A stretch of 64,000 bases of DNA from Blasia pusilla (GCA_050084515.1 CM114275.1:8928001-8992000); one strand, 5' to 3'; shown: positions 1 to 13,169, counted from the stretch's first letter. A program made the numbers and translations. Notes: generated by a model not told the origin, from the sequence alone.

Positions 1-291
1 AGTGGACAAAATTCAAGTAAACTGGAGGTTCTCGTAGGAAATAATACTCTGACACAACTCTATGAGGAATGAACTATCTGCACAGGCTTCATGGAAATGT
101 GTTCTCTTTACTTGTGTGGAGGACAGTAAAATTGCTAAGGTGACGAGAACTAGTTCTTTTTCTGAGTTCTGATTATCAATGTGGTAGTTCTTTTGGGTCA
201 AATCTGAATCTTTCATGGTAAAGTCGATGTCATAAGTCATGTGGTCCTGTTTATGGGCCTGTGCCTGAGAAGATTACTGTTTGTGTTGCAG
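1..291 (+). other. Upstream part of the release-factor gene, no certain exon
   Basis: The release-factor reading frame certainly starts at the exon beginning at 292, so this stretch should be intron or earlier exon. The first 27 bases read in frame end in Ser-Lys-Leu-Glu, which would join sensibly to the next exon, but the following donor (gttctc) is weak. I do not call it as an exon. Confidence 0.35.
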
Positions 292-3200
292 ACTCTCCTC
301 CTTCCATCCGACCCATTGGATGAGAGAAACATTATGCTTGAAGGTACACTACTGTTGACCACTCAAGCTCTTTCCCTTGCATTCTTTTTGATTTTTAAGA
401 GAGAGAACTTTACACGCCACAGATTGTAGTTCGATGCTACTACCATTTCAAAGTAGCCAATTTTTATGTACCCTAGGTTCAGTCACGTTTGAACTTGAAC
501 TCAATGTTGTGAGGGTCGTATGACTTCCTAAGTATGGAATGAGTGAAGTGATGGACTTAGAAGGCATCAGGTGATCACACATAGAGCACATTCTGTTTTT
601 CTCTTTTGCTCTTGAGAGTTCACCGATACACCCTGGAGATCACTTCTTACTGTTTGTTCTATTTTCTGGTTGAACAGTGCGGGCGGGTACAGGTGGTGAT
701 GAGGCAGGCATATGGGCGGGAGATCTTGTAGGTACACGTCCCTTACTCCTTTGCCAGACATGGAAAGTTAATCATGGTTGAATGGTCTCTGATTCCGTGC
801 AATCAGGATCACTTGGGCTGCACAATGTTTTACGTATGGAGCTGTGAAGATGAGAAACCCTGAAGAGTTGCATGTGAGGTTTAGAAAGGAGAAAAGATGT
901 TAATGATCACACATCAAATAGGATTCAAAGACTCTTTCAAGTTGGGAAAAGTCAAGCTGGTAGCTGGTGTCTTTCCTGTTAAAAGGTTTTCCTGGACACA
1001 ACTGCTAGGGTATTGAGTTGGTGTTACTGGTATGTGATCCATTTTCTTTTTGAAATTGTTGGCTGTCTCCAGGTGCGAATGTATCAAAAATACGCTGAAC
1101 GCAATAATTGGAAAGTCACACCCATATCTTGCACGGAGGTAAAGAGATAGTTCCTTGAACTTTCCTGCACTTCAGGTAACTGTTGTGAAAAGCACTGGTC
1201 GTACCCTAAGCATGAAAGTGAAAGGTACTATCAGTGATGTCATTTGACAGGCGGAGAAGGGAGGCTACAAAGAGTTCGTCTTGGAAATCACTGGCGAGCG
1301 TGTCTACAGTAAGCTCAAATATGAATCTGGAGTACATCGGGTTCAAAGGGTCCCTGCAACTGAATCTCAGGGCCGTGTGCACACCTCTACGGCTACTGTT
1401 GCAATCATGCCCGAGGTAGTTATCACAACATGCATTGTCTTCAATTAGAATTGTGTTAGAGCTCATATTGTTCCACCCAACCCGAACAATTCTGTTGTTG
1501 CGACCTTATGATATACACTGGGGATTTTCAAATCTTTTGCCTAGTTTCTTGCCATAATTGGGACGTTCTGGAAAGAAAAAGCTCCAAAAGTGAGAGTACG
1601 GATCCGTTCAAACGCAGAATGCTGGTGTAAGGCCTGCTTGGTGTGAGTAGAAGATTCAGATTTTGTATGTAAGCAACCCATGTAAGAACTGTGGATGCTT
1701 GGATTGTCTCATCTCACATCTGGAAATGGTCCATGTTGTCTCACTTTTTAAATGTCTATGGAGGTCATTCATGGTAAAGAGTGACATATCTTAGTTGAAT
1801 TGATGGAGCATTCGGACAAATACATAAATAAATGACAGTCTGTAGTACGTCTGTAATTCATCTCTACTATTAACAGCATCTGCTCTTAAGAGATGTAGAA
1901 TGTCATACGAGTGCCAAGTGTCCTTTTTCTGTTGCGAGAGTTTGTTTTTTTGGTGGATTTTTTCCCCATTTTCTGCTTTTGGAATTTCCTACCTATTTTC
2001 CCATAGCCGGATTTTTTCATGTCCATTTTCAGATGTCAAAGTTTTCCATGTCTCTTTTTTCAATGTCAGAAAATTTCCTATGTAGCCGAATCTTTTCCTA
2101 GGCATTGCGGGGGGGAAATTTCGGTAAGATTTCTAGCTAGTTGTCAATCTAATGGGAGTCTTAGAGGGTTAGGTACTTTTTGCTCATACATCATAGTTTC
2201 CAACTCTTAAAGTCTGAGAGAATGTTGTTTGAATCTACTGCGTGGAATTGACAATGAAGACTTTGCTCATGTGAAGGTTGATGAGGTTGAAGTAGTGATT
2301 GATCCAAAAGATATCGAGATGACGACAGCCAGGTCTGGTGGCGCTGGAGGTAATTTCTCTGAGAATGTCTCAAATTTGTTACCTTAATTTGTCTATCTCA
2401 AAAGCTTTCCTGAGAGTCTTTGGTGTTTGAAGCTTATATGGTCTTGTGGTGGGATCCTATGTAAGGCTTGAGTCGATTTTGTGGTTTGTTTGGATATATT
2501 CTGACTGGTAACTAAAGTTTCTTCACTGGAATTGCAGGTCAGAATGTGAACAAAGTGGAAACAGCAGCCGATTTGATCCACAAGCCCACTGGCATTAGAA
2601 TCTTTTGCACAGAGGAGCGCTCTCAGTTGAAAAATAAAATCCGAGCTATGCAACTTCTTCGCGCCAAATTGTACTTCCTACTCTCCCAGCAATATCACAT
2701 GTTTATCTCTGCAATAAATATCGTTTCTGGAATTAGGTCGTCTTGTCTTTCAGTAGAGGAGTATCAGTAGCTCTTTCTAATTATATTCTACAGTAGATAA
2801 TCCCATGTATTAATTTGTACAGTAGGCATTTGTTAGCACAATGACTGCAGATTGCAAAATTGGGATTCATTGACAATCCTCTTTAGTTGAACGTCTGGCT
2901 GGTTTGTGATGTGAAGGTACGAGATCAAGCTGAGGGAACAGCAAGATTCTATCAGCAATACCCGGAAATCACAGGTATAGAGAGTTTCTGTGTTAGGGTA
3001 GGGAGCTTAGTAAGAGATAAACCCATTACATGTTTGCCTCTTAATCTTACTGCTATTTTTAGTCCTTCAAGACTGGTGGTCACACCTGGAGACATTGTGC
3101 AGGTTGGAACGGGTGCAAGGTCGGAAAAAATTCGAACCTACAATTACAAGGTATGGCTTTGGCTTTGCCAACTTAAACCATTGTGCTTTCTCATCTGCAA

Positions 3201-3996
3201 TGCTGAAAATTCTGAGTAGAGGAAATGCTCTCTTTGCTCTTTGAAGTCTTCCAAACAAGTGAAGAAGGGAACACGCCTCGTAGCTTTGAAGTCTGCATGG
3301 ACCTGAATACTTGTAGACATTGGAACTGTTTGCCTTCCTTCAAACATCCAGTAGATCAGAGTCTTACAAGAGGAGAGGAGAGTATTTTTACTGTTGTGGA
3401 AAAAAGTTTAGGCAACTAAAATAACAGGATCAAAATCAATCTCATTTGAAAGCGGACACGGTGTTTCCGGATTTGCATTCTTTCGCATAGAGCTTTTGGA
3501 TTGGGTAGGCTAAGAACTCTATCAAAGGAAGAACAAATCTTGGTGGACCCTACTTAATTTTCTGATTTCAGGACAACCGTGTATCGGATCATCGCGTGAA
3601 GATAAATTTTGACCTAATGTCATTCCTTGGTGGGGATATAGAGGATGCTGTACAGGTATTGTTGACATGCCTGACATCTATTCAAATCCACACGTCTGAA
3701 ACTCTGATTCTTTCCAGAAGTTCTTTTATTTGTCGATGCCCATTCAAAACGTCCTGTCATACTGTTTGAAGCGGTTATAATCACTGATTACTTGTTCAAC
3801 TGCAAACAAAATTGCGAACTTGACAAATTATCTCAGCACTGCTATGTGAATGGCGTGTGGTCCATCTCTGATGAATTCTACACCAGCTTGGTCGCTTCAT
3901 TGCTTACATTTTGGTGTGGATCAGTCATGTGCTGCGCTTGAACAGAAGGAGCTCCTTGAAGAACTAGCTGCATCGACTAGCAGATCCGCTGTTTGA
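292..3996 (+). CDS. APG3: Organelle peptide chain release factor 1, 3' part (ten exons)
   Basis: Class-1 release factor that reads UAA/UAG in the ribosomal A site and triggers release of the finished chain; the plant plastid form is APG3/prfA. Exons with GT-AG borders: 292-343, 678-727, 1073-1138, 1251-1415, 2277-2349, 2538-2670, 2917-2974, 3103-3150, 3572-3655, 3925-3996. They join in phase into 266 residues ending at TGA. Visible motifs: the domain-1 patch RAGTGGDEA, the stop-codon recognition tripeptide Pro-Ala-Thr at residues 91-93 (RF1 type; RF2 has Ser-Pro-Phe), and the catalytic Gly-Gly-Gln at residues 135-137, with its second Gly codon split by the 2350-2537 intron. The ending ([20 protein letters not shown]) is the family signature. 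Bacterial RF1 is about 360 residues, so roughly 100 N-terminal residues and any transit peptide lie upstream of the window. Plastid rather than mitochondrial targeting is inferred from resemblance to APG3. Confidence 0.93.
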
Positions 3997-4866
3997 AGGC
4001 CGCATGAGGAGTAACATGCGACACCTTGGACGCGATATCTTGAGCCTTCAATTTTTGCTCCTCATTGTAACGTTTTATAGTTCAACTGCGAAAGTGTTCT
4101 GATAAAGGTAGGAACTGCATTATTCTGACAAGAGCGGTTATGACAGCCATGATAGAATAATTGTGTACATTTGTTTTAGAAGTTGCCTCGTAGGGCTCAA
4201 TGTGTCTAGTTCTTGGTGCGGTGATTTCTGATCTCCGTGTTTCAGTCACTGAAATAATTAATAGATTTGCCTCGTCCAGATGGGGATCCAACATGGTGTA
4301 CAGTTTCCTGAGACTGAATCATGTCAGCAATATTTGGGTCTACGCTCTATGACATAGAGTTTGTCACAACATTCTGGCGTATCTTTCCACAGTAATTGTA
4401 ACAGCCAAAAGATCAAACTACTGCTTTTAGCTCATGCGATGGATGTTATGAAACGATCCAAGAAGCTTGGCGAAGAAAATACATGACATTTACATGACAA
4501 CTTACATCTTTCAAAAGTCAATGCGATTAGTAATTTTAATATAAATGTTTTGTGAAACCTCTGAATTTTTTTCCTTAATATAAGTTACATCCAGAAGATT
4601 CATGGACACATTTTCGTAAGAAGAATAAACTTTTATAAGTTTAAGTCTTATTGCCCTAAGATGCACTATTTACGGCCTCTACTGATTCAAAAAGTAGGCA
4701 GTAGAGGTTAATTGGATTTAAAGGAAGATAGGAATCAATACAAGTATTCTTCAATAAAATTTTAGTGTTTTAGGACATTTTAATAAAACTTCATACCTAC
4801 TGTAGGACCCTTGAGTTCTTTTAGGAGAGGACTCTCCCTTCCCCATCTCCCTCCCTCTCTTTCTCT
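3997..4866. other. 3' flank of the release-factor gene, no gene seen
   Basis: AT-rich sequence with possible polyadenylation signals (for example aataaa-like strings near 4620) but no open frame of substance. It ends in a polypyrimidine stretch (about 4840-4866) next to the LINE 3' end. Confidence 0.5.
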
Positions 4867-4880
4867 AAAGAGAGAGAGAG
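4867..4880. repeat. Short (GA)n tract at the LINE 3' border
   Basis: About six GA units lie directly at the 3' end of the minus-strand LINE. On the LINE strand this reads (TC)n, followed by a purine-rich stretch. The same dinucleotide, much longer, borders the LINE's other end. Confidence 0.7.
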
Positions 4881-4890
4881 ACTGTACTCA

Positions 4891-6078
4891 TTAAGTAGTG
4901 CCTGTCGTAGCCTTGCGACCATAGACCCCGCGCCCTGGTTGGACGGTGCTTGAGACTGGGATGGATGTAGAGAGAGAAGCAAGTGAAGAAGGTACCATAT
5001 GAGAGGAGGGAGACACCCTCATATAGTGTGAGTGCTGACCAAACAACGTGTTTGTGCGGAGCTTCCAAGTGTCAACCAAGAAACTCTTCACCACACAATC
5101 TACTTTACCTGATTGGGATCCCCAATAGACATTACTTACCAGTGCACCAGCTTTGGGCAATGAATCAAGGCTACTGAATGTGTTGAACAATTCTGGTGCT
5201 ACCAGCTTAGCAATATCAGCATATGCTCTTGCTCTGTGTGTTGTGAATTTTGCGCAGGAGACCAAGTAATGACTAGAGGTTTCGTCCCCATCGTCACACA
5301 AGGCGCAAGAGTTTAGTTGTGTTCCCATCCTGCTTTTCTCATGGTTCAAGGGGATTGCCCCCGTCCTGAACTTGAACTTGAGCCGGGTTCCCAAGCAAGG
5401 GGTTCCCGGCAAATAGTTCTTCAGTTCTGCCCTCTCGGGATATACCGTCAAAAGAGAGAGGTCAGACATTTTCATGGCTTCCTCCATGCTGTTCTGCTGT
5501 GAGCGTTTGCCCACTGCTTTGGTTATGGTATCCACGAATGCTTTCTCATCTTGCTCCCACAGTTCAGGCCCTGCTGGGAGCTTGGATGCTTGCACAATCT
5601 CTTGAACCTTTTTCGTCCAAGATTTGGCCTGTTTTACGGGTCTTCTTTGGGTCCAGGTTTTCCCCATCACCTCTTTAGGATAGCGATGGGAGTCCATTGT
5701 CTCCAGCTGCCTCCGCCATTTCAACTTGGCGATGTCACGTCTATCCTCCAAGGGTTCCACACCTAGTTCTGATCTCACACCAACACGGGCTGTTCGTGAT
5801 GAAGTTGACATCATACCCCGAAACGCCTTCAGCTGCACATCTTCAAGCCTATCCCTTTGTTTGGTGTTGGCATCCCACACTGCTGCCCCGTATTCCAGCG
5901 AGGGATGAATGGTATGCAAAATGACACAGCGCTTTACTTCTGATGTGATGTCCCAGCACTGTAGGAATCTGGACAGACCGTTCACCTTCTTGTGGCCTTT
6001 CTCAGTAGTCTTCTTGATGTGTGCATCCCACATGCAATCTTCCGAGAATTCTATGCCCAGATAGGTGTAGGTAGCCAC
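4891..6078 (-). pseudogene. LINE ORF2 C-terminal domain with CCHC knuckle
   Basis: Open frame of about 395 codons, the region downstream of the RT. It starts with the thumb-like segment YTYLGIEFSEDCMWDAHIKK and the conserved HPSLEYGAAVWD region of plant LINEs. Near residue 260 it has a knuckle CALCDDGDETSSHYLVSC (C-x2-C-x8-H-x4-C), typical of the LINE C-terminus and thought to bind RNA during target-primed reverse transcription. The frame differs from that of the RT core, and 6079-6211 contains the broken join (a third frame, 6187-6002, still reads the piece around NVLKCGVMIFNGKEED). Confidence 0.85.
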
Positions 6079-6211
6079 ACGGGGATCTCTTGGTCACCCC
6101 AGTACCACTTTGTTGGTCTTGGTCCTCCTCCTTGCCATTGAAAATCATCACACCGCACTTCAGTACATTTGCCTCCATGCCCCACATGTCACACCAGATT
6201 TTGGTCGGAGA

Positions 6212-7537
6212 TCATCTCTTGGAGTTTTTCTCTCCTGTTTCCTCGAGGCCACCAAAGTCATCAGCAAACATGAGGGCAACAATAGAGTTGTTGCCCACCC
6301 GTATGCCTAGTCCACTATCCTCCATTTCTTCCAATAGGGAATTCATGAAAATGTCGAAGAGGGTGGGGGAGAGCGGGCATCCTTGAGCCACTCCTTGCTT
6401 GATGTCGAATGTCCCACTTTTTTGGCCATTCACCAGAACTCTACTCCTTGTGTTCTGGTACATCTTCTCCACCACCCTCCACATTTTCCCTCTCAGCCCC
6501 GCCTTCCACAGGCTATAAGAAAGCCCGTCATGCCATACCGTGTCGTATGCCTTCTTGAGGTCCAAGAAGAAGCAATAGGTGGGTTTCCCCTCTTTTTTCC
6601 TACCCTGGATGATCTGACCGAAGGTGAAGATGTGGTCCACGCATCCTCGGGCTTGCCGGAAGCCAGCCTGGCCTTCCTTGATGACAGAATTCTCCTCCAG
6701 GTACACATAAATCCTATTGTTGAGTATACGGCAGAGGAGCTTCCCGACTACACTCAGCAATGTAATACCCCTGTAGTTTCCAGGGTCTTCTCGCTCACCC
6801 TTCTTGAAGAGGTTCACGACGACTCCCATCCGCCATCTTTGTGGGATGACTTTTGCCCGCCAGACCAGGTTGAAGAGACTCACTAGAGTACGAGCCATAG
6901 CAACATCGCCATACTTCAACAACTCATTCACAAGCTCATCACCACCGCCTGCTTTGTGGTTCACAAGTTCTTTGATCGCTGCTCCCACCTCAGCCAGGGA
7001 GAACCAATCATTATATGGGTTGCCCAACTCAACCTCATCATCTGCCTTCTCCCGTTGTATCTTAACAAAATCCTCCACCACCCTCTCAAAGTTCTGCTCT
7101 TCAAGGGATGTCCGAGCGGGCTTCCTCCCTAACTCCTTGTAATGGCCTTCCAACACATGTCGGATCTGTTTAGCTGTGGTCACCATTCCACCATCTTTTC
7201 TCTTCAAGGCCTTTACGTCGTTTTTGTCCCTGGCCTTGCTCAATTTCTGCACTTCCATCAAGAACTTTTTCTGATTCTCAGTGAAATTCTCATTGATGGA
7301 TGAGTATGTGGCTTGGTTCATTTTCTTCTTGTGCATGCGCACGAGAAGACGGGTTTCCTTGCGTAGGGCCACATACTCTGCCCACAAGGATGCATCGTCC
7401 CTGGCTTTGGCACTTGTGACATACGCTTCCCGGCTGCCTTGAGTTCCAAGGACCACCATTTGACGGCTCTTCCGCATATTATCAATTTCATGCCGACAGC
7501 TATCTCGGCGGCATCTGTCACTCCACGCTCCCACCAT
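6212..7537 (-). pseudogene. LINE reverse transcriptase domain
   Basis: Open frame of 441 codons holding most of the non-LTR reverse transcriptase: NYRGIT at residues 254-259, FLDLKKAYDTV at 324-334 (first catalytic Asp), GVAQGCPLSP at 382-391, and FADD at 424-427 (the other two catalytic Asp). The frame ends 14 residues after FADD, where intact LINEs continue, so it is truncated by a frameshift. The first ~30 residues are out of frame with the true linker, which continues in the overlapping frame 7833-7318. In an intact element this enzyme copies element RNA at the nicked target. Confidence 0.92.
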
Positions 7538-7833
7538 GCCAGCACCATGTCCACACTTGTTCTTGTGAACCCAAAGGTCTTGACGGTAGATTCAATGAAA
7601 GTGTCAAATGCCAAGAGATTTTCTTCCAGCTTGCCAATGTACACCTTCTTGTTGCCCTCATCTTGGAAGTCCTCTATCCTCCATTTCTTGATCACCCTCT
7701 TCATTGGTTTGGTCGAGCATTTTAGCCTTTTCTTTGCAACTCTGTCTGCACCAATGAATGATCTCGATCTTCCAATGTCAAAATTGCCGTCGATCCATTG
7801 TGATCTTCCCACTGCGTGTGTAGAGTTCCTCAT
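7318..7833 (-). pseudogene. LINE ORF2 linker between endonuclease and RT
   Basis: This frame carries the segment upstream of the RT (KRLKCSTKPMKRVIKKWRIE and the Trp-rich VLAWWERGVTDAA). It overlaps the RT frame over 7318-7537, and the switch lies around 7450-7540. The last third is a shadow of the RT frame. No function beyond joining endonuclease and RT can be given. Confidence 0.65.
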
Positions 7834-7863
7834 CCACAGCCTATGTAGTCCACAATGGAGCTC

Positions 7864-8262
7864 TCATTCTCCTTGAAGTTGACCTAGTCCAAACCGGGAT
7901 CCCACCTTATGCCTATCATTAAGTGCCATCGGTTGAAGTTCCCTCAACATCGTGATCACCGTGTGCCATTGCCATTCACTCTCACATCTCCGCTGGGGAT
8001 CGGTGCCTTGCCCCACCAATTTGTTGAAGTCTCCCAACAAGACTATGTTCCCCTTTTGTCTGGAACCCAAGGCAATCAGTTTTTCACACTATCAAACGCC
8101 GCCTCTATTACAACAGCAGATTCAATGTTTGTAGGCATGTAAATACACCCGATATACATATCCCACGAGTTGCACTCAGCTCGGACTTTGACCGATATGT
8201 TGTGTTCATACTCGAGCCATGTGTTGATGATCTCACACCTGTCCACCATGAAGATTCTGATG
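7864..8262 (-). pseudogene. LINE endonuclease remnant
   Basis: Two frames carry pieces of an exonuclease-endonuclease-phosphatase fold: GCIYMPT (about 8150-8130) and, after a frame change near 8070, LLGDFNKLVG (about 8045-8015). GDFN is the conserved metal-site motif of LINE endonucleases, which nick the target DNA. The fold continues weakly upstream to about 8335 and is cut off at the (GA)n tract. Confidence 0.75.
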
Positions 8263-8342
8263 AAGAACCCGACATCCTTCATACCTCTGTTGTTGTCCGT
8301 CTGGGTGCTGCACATCTTTCCAAACCATGCATAGTGTGGTAC

Positions 8343-9080
<738 letters not shown>

Positions 9081-9103
9081 GTCTTAACACATATGTTAAG
9101 ACT
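9081..9103. repeat. Inverted repeat (9-bp arms) beside a Helitron-like element
   Basis: agtcttaac and gttaagact face each other across a 6-base loop. The right arm runs into the ACTAGT at the border of the neighbouring short element. Confidence 0.6.
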
Positions 9104-9356
9104 AGTAAGGTGTCTGTGCGATTTTTATTTCCCATGCAAAAAATCTCGTGCGATGGAGGGGAAATAAAATGTGGTTGCAGAGTTCTAAAAGTGTATAGCC
9201 AGTGAAGGGAAAGGATTAATGATGTTTCACACAAATTCAAATTTTTTTCTTGCTGTCCGTAGTCTGTGAAACATTTTCTTGCTGCCTAGTTTCCACGTGT
9301 CAAATAGATACGTGTTTACAAATCAAGAAGACACTCTCCCATAATAATATAGATGA
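9102..9356 (-). mobile_element. Short Helitron-like non-autonomous element
   Basis: On the minus strand it starts TCATCTATATTATTATGGGA and ends CACCTTACTAG followed by T, that is a 5' TC and a 3' CTAG between A and T, as for Helitrons. Related copies are at 22116-22287, 56646-56860 and 62477-62693; shared inner blocks are the A/T-rich 'caaattcaaatttttttc' and 'gaaacatttt'. It has no coding capacity. A second, shorter diverged copy follows at about 9365-9493. Confidence 0.5.
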
Positions 9357-9364
9357 TATACACA

Positions 9365-9493
9365 CTAGCATACGGCCCATGCATTAAAGGACTCTTGGCT
9401 GCACACATATTAAAAAAAAATTCTGCCCGTAGTATGGGGAATAATTTTTAGTGTGTTAGTAAATCAAGTAGGCATTTTCTAATATAGATTTGA
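9365..9493 (-). mobile_element. Second, diverged Helitron-like copy in tandem
   Basis: It begins with ctag plus 'catacggcccatgc' and ends near 'ctaatatagatttga', matching the borders of the preceding copy and of the copy at 62477. It is partial. Confidence 0.35.
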
Positions 9494-9879
9494 TTTCTAT
9501 TCATATACTTGTCTTTGTCTCATTGTGAGTGTTAGTGATTGAGTAGAACTTACCATAAACCTTGTGGAGGTAATGGGTTGGATGAGTCATGACAATCGTG
9601 TATAATTATGAGTGCATTGAATGTCGATCATCTACGGTTGTAATGTCTTTGTGGGTATGGAATTTTTCTCATGCAAGAGTCTGGAATATGACCCAATGTT
9701 GCCATTGGCTGATATGGGCTAGGGAAGAATATATAAGTATGAGGGTGAATCTTGATGTTTGAGTGCTAGGGTAGGGTTGTCATCAAAGGATTACCACCAG
9801 TTTAGGTGATCTAGTGAGGAATGTGGAAGGTTCAAGGTAAGGTAGAGTGCTCGATTGTGTGAAGCAAGGTGAGCTCATG

Positions 9880-10720
9880 ACATTCTTCTAGGGTTTGGAA
9901 AAACGGGGTAGTTCGAGTTGTAGTGGAGAAGTTATGTGGAATGGAGTGAAGTATGGAGGGGTTTCTAGTGAGGAACCATCAAGGTATCCATATGTGGTTA
10001 CATTATCATTATTGGACAGCGATTCGAGTGATGGGATCGCAAACAATGAGAGTGTTATGTGGAGAGACATGAACAATACCATCCATAGGTATACACAAAG
10101 CTTTTGGGATCTGATAGACACCATCAATTTGGATGATTTTATCCACGATTTTTACTCATGATTTCCAAGAAATACGAACCTTAATTGACAGGATTCAATC
10201 TTCTCATGTCGTGGAAGGAAGCTCACCTTGCAGGTGGTCTTTGAGTTATCTAAGCAGATTGCTCTCAACAAGAGTGCAGAGCACATTGTGGTCACACGAT
10301 TTTTGCAAGAACTGAAAAATACATAAGTTTTCAATAGCCTTGCATGTGCCCCAACGTGACCCAAAACCATGGGAGATGATTGACATATGTATAGAGTAGG
10401 GTGGATATTGTGAGCCTATGAGGCTAGGAACTGTATAGACACACACTTTCTAATAGGGACCAAGTTTTATTTCTTAGACATATGGAGGACCATAAAGAGA
10501 GGGAATCCAAAATTGTTGGAGGGAAAAGTCACTTCACTTTGCCCATGAGTCACATCATATGGCACCACCACAACCATAATATGACTATTGTCATAGGTGT
10601 GGTCACACAAGAGATAGGTTTTCCAAGCTTTTATGTGACATACATATAGAGGGAGGCCAAGGCCTTGAAGGCGGTAAAAGAGATGGAGGTGAGATTTCTT
10701 TTGGACATGGTGGATGAGCT
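9880..10720 (+). pseudogene. Degenerate gag relic of the Ty3/gypsy-like family
   Basis: A collinear but very diverged version of the element O gag. The open stretch 9895-10161 contains DLIDTINLDDFIHDFYS, which lines up with the gag core IGTIELHKFIAEFRSW of element O. Further on, 10570-10625 reads YDYCHRCGHTRDRFSKL, a relic of the zinc knuckle CDYCQRYGHTRARC with its last Cys lost. No pol or terminal repeats of this copy were found nearby. It is older than the other copies, judging by divergence. Confidence 0.65.
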
Positions 10721-12387
10721 CACAACCTACTAGAGCTCATGGAGGGCATAGACTGGATGTACTATCCCTTGCCCATAAATATTAATTACATTAGAGGATT
10801 GCTAATATGATGATGTACAATGGGGATGGATAAAAATAAACGACGGTATCTACCTTGGATTCAACCTCTGCATCATATTGAGATGCTAGGATAGATTTAG
10901 ATGTCTTGTGCCATGTAAAGTACCCTTTTTGTGGGCCTCTTGGCTTATTGGCAAGATCAGCTTCTCTACAACATCAACTCCACCTAGATAGTACATGATA
11001 AAAATGATAGTTTCATTACTACATTTGAGATATTTTTGCAAGTCCCCATTATACACACAATATATCCATAGACAACTCACAAACTTGTGAGTACAACACT
11101 TGAAAATTACTCTCCAAAAGGTTTTTGATTGTGGGTCTCGTGGTCACATTTTCTTACACTTGTAGCTTGCTTGCAACACACTTGCTAATCGTTCACAAGA
11201 AACTCACAAAGTTGCGAGTATGACAATTATTGGACTAGCAAGATTAAGAGTTTGGAACTCCCCAAAGTTCTTGCAACCTTTTCTCCATAGAGCAAATAAA
11301 TTAAAATGAACCACTCCATTCAATGATTCTTTGAATGACATGGATGACATACTAAATCTACTTGTTCCCCAAAAATTCTACATCCATAGTGAATATTTTC
11401 TCGATTTTTTAATTGGCAAGTCCGGAGAGCTACCAACTAATCCCATGTCGATGGTGTGCATCTAGTATGCCTACCAGTTGTCTAGAGACTTGCACCTCCT
11501 TGTGTTGACCCTAATATTGGTTTAGCTATTGGAATAAAATAGAAAATAACTAGTTGGATATTCTTACAACCCCACGCGATGACATTCAAATTAGGAGGAT
11601 ACTCCACCATACTCTCTACTTGCCCTTCAAAGCATCCCCCAATTTCGAAAGAAAGAGTTTATGAAATGACTTGGGTAAAGAAAAACAACACCCCTTTAAA
11701 GCATTACAGAGCATCCAAATAATGTAGAAAGCCTGCATTGTAGTCATGCAAGTCCTAACACTTGCAACCAAAACTTACAAAAGAAGGGTAAATTAGCGAC
11801 TTATACTTGAAGTGTTTTTTGCTACCATTTTCAAATTCCTTATGGCTCCTAGAGCTCACAAAATACTCAATTTATTTTTACTTGCAATACATTCATAAAG
11901 TAGTAGGCCATGATTAAATGAGACTCAAAAAATAACGCTGAGATCCTCCCTCGCCCTATTTTTTAATATCGAAAAGATTCTATAACCAACTTCAAAGATA
12001 AAATACATATATTAAAGAATATTAATGTCGCATAAGTGGTTATCTATATTATTTATGGAGAATGCCTCTTCATTTTGCAAATTCTTCTCTTCTTCACACT
12101 TGACAATTTCAACCAATAGGATCGCTTGCCTTTTGGGCCAATATGACGGTTTAAAATTAATTAAAAATGACACTTGAGAACTTTGAGAATTAATTATGGG
12201 AGGTAATTTAAACTCGTGCATGACATGGGCTCACCTAGTATTCTCATATACCAACATCTCAAGCATCTTGTCCATCACCGCAAATACCTATTCTACCATT
12301 CTTAGATATATATGCAAACGAATTATTATTATTATCTTTCTATTGAAAAGAATTCCACAACCAAGGTGGAAGAGTGAATACTTACTT
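10721..12387. other. Intergenic, nothing recognised
   Basis: AT-rich DNA without a convincing frame. It may contain further transposon debris that I cannot assign. Confidence 0.4.
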
Positions 12388-12520
12388 TAGTCGTATCGTG
12401 CGTATACACATCTCTACACAACATACATCGCTGTCACCGAACACACACACAAACACGTACAATCCCATGCTTACTCATGGTACCCAAACAACGAGACGAG
12501 AAGTACCAAAATATCTCCAA
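12388..12520 (-). repeat. Element L terminal repeat B2
   Basis: The last ~130 bases of the element, ending (element strand) at the cgcacgatacgac-like border. A direct copy (B1) lies at 13041-13169. It contains the conserved 'ggagatattttggtacttct' start and a (GT)n run. Confidence 0.75.
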
Positions 12521-13040
12521 TAAAATAAGATCCAATCTCTCTCAACACCATAGCTCTCAAATGTGTGCACTCTCACATGTCTCTTTCAATATCAAACCAA
12601 ACCCACTCTCCTAATGAGAGGCTTGGGTTACACTCACAAGGCAAGCAAGACCATAGTTCCGCCGCCTCATGCCAAGAGGTTCAACAAAGAGAGAATGAGC
12701 TGTCAAGCTCTCTCTCTCCTTAAGGTATACCCCTCCCCTCTCCCAAGCTCTCTCCATGATAACCTATGCTCCCAAGTCACCTCATTGGATTTTGACTTGA
12801 TGCAGGAGGTCAAGGGTCACTAACAAAATTAGAAAGTTGACCATATACTCAAAATGGTACTTACCTTAAATAGTAAGTTCCTCAACATGGCTCCAAATGA
12901 GCCGAAACGAAAGGAAAACATGCTCTCTCAGGTTTCTCGGGGCCTCAACGGGTCATCCTCGACCTCATGAGTCTGTCCTCCACTACTTGAAAAGACGCTC
13001 TGTTACTAGATCTTACCGATCTATTCTAAAAGACGTGACA
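12521..13040 (-). repeat. Element L terminal repeat A2
   Basis: About 520 bases beginning TGTCACGTCTTTTAGAATAG on the element strand, collinear with A1 and A2 of elements O and I. It contains the block around 'gcttgggttacactcacaag' (plus strand) found in every copy. It probably carries promoter or polyadenylation signals; none was identified. Confidence 0.85.
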
Positions 13041-13169
13041 ATTTTTGTATGTATACACATCGCTATATAGCATATATCGTTGTCACCGAACACACACACA
13101 AACACAGACAATCCCATGCCAACTTTTGGCACCCAAAAAACGAGATGAGAAGTACCAAAATATCTCCAA
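13041..13169 (-). repeat. Element L repeat B1
   Basis: Direct repeat of B2 placed directly upstream of A2, so the 3' end reads B1-A2-B2. It follows the short untranslated stretch after the PHD-finger stop codon. Confidence 0.8.

Noticed and set aside
6383-6886. 167-codon plus-strand frame across the LINE
   Set aside because: It is antisense to the reverse transcriptase and has no motif of its own.
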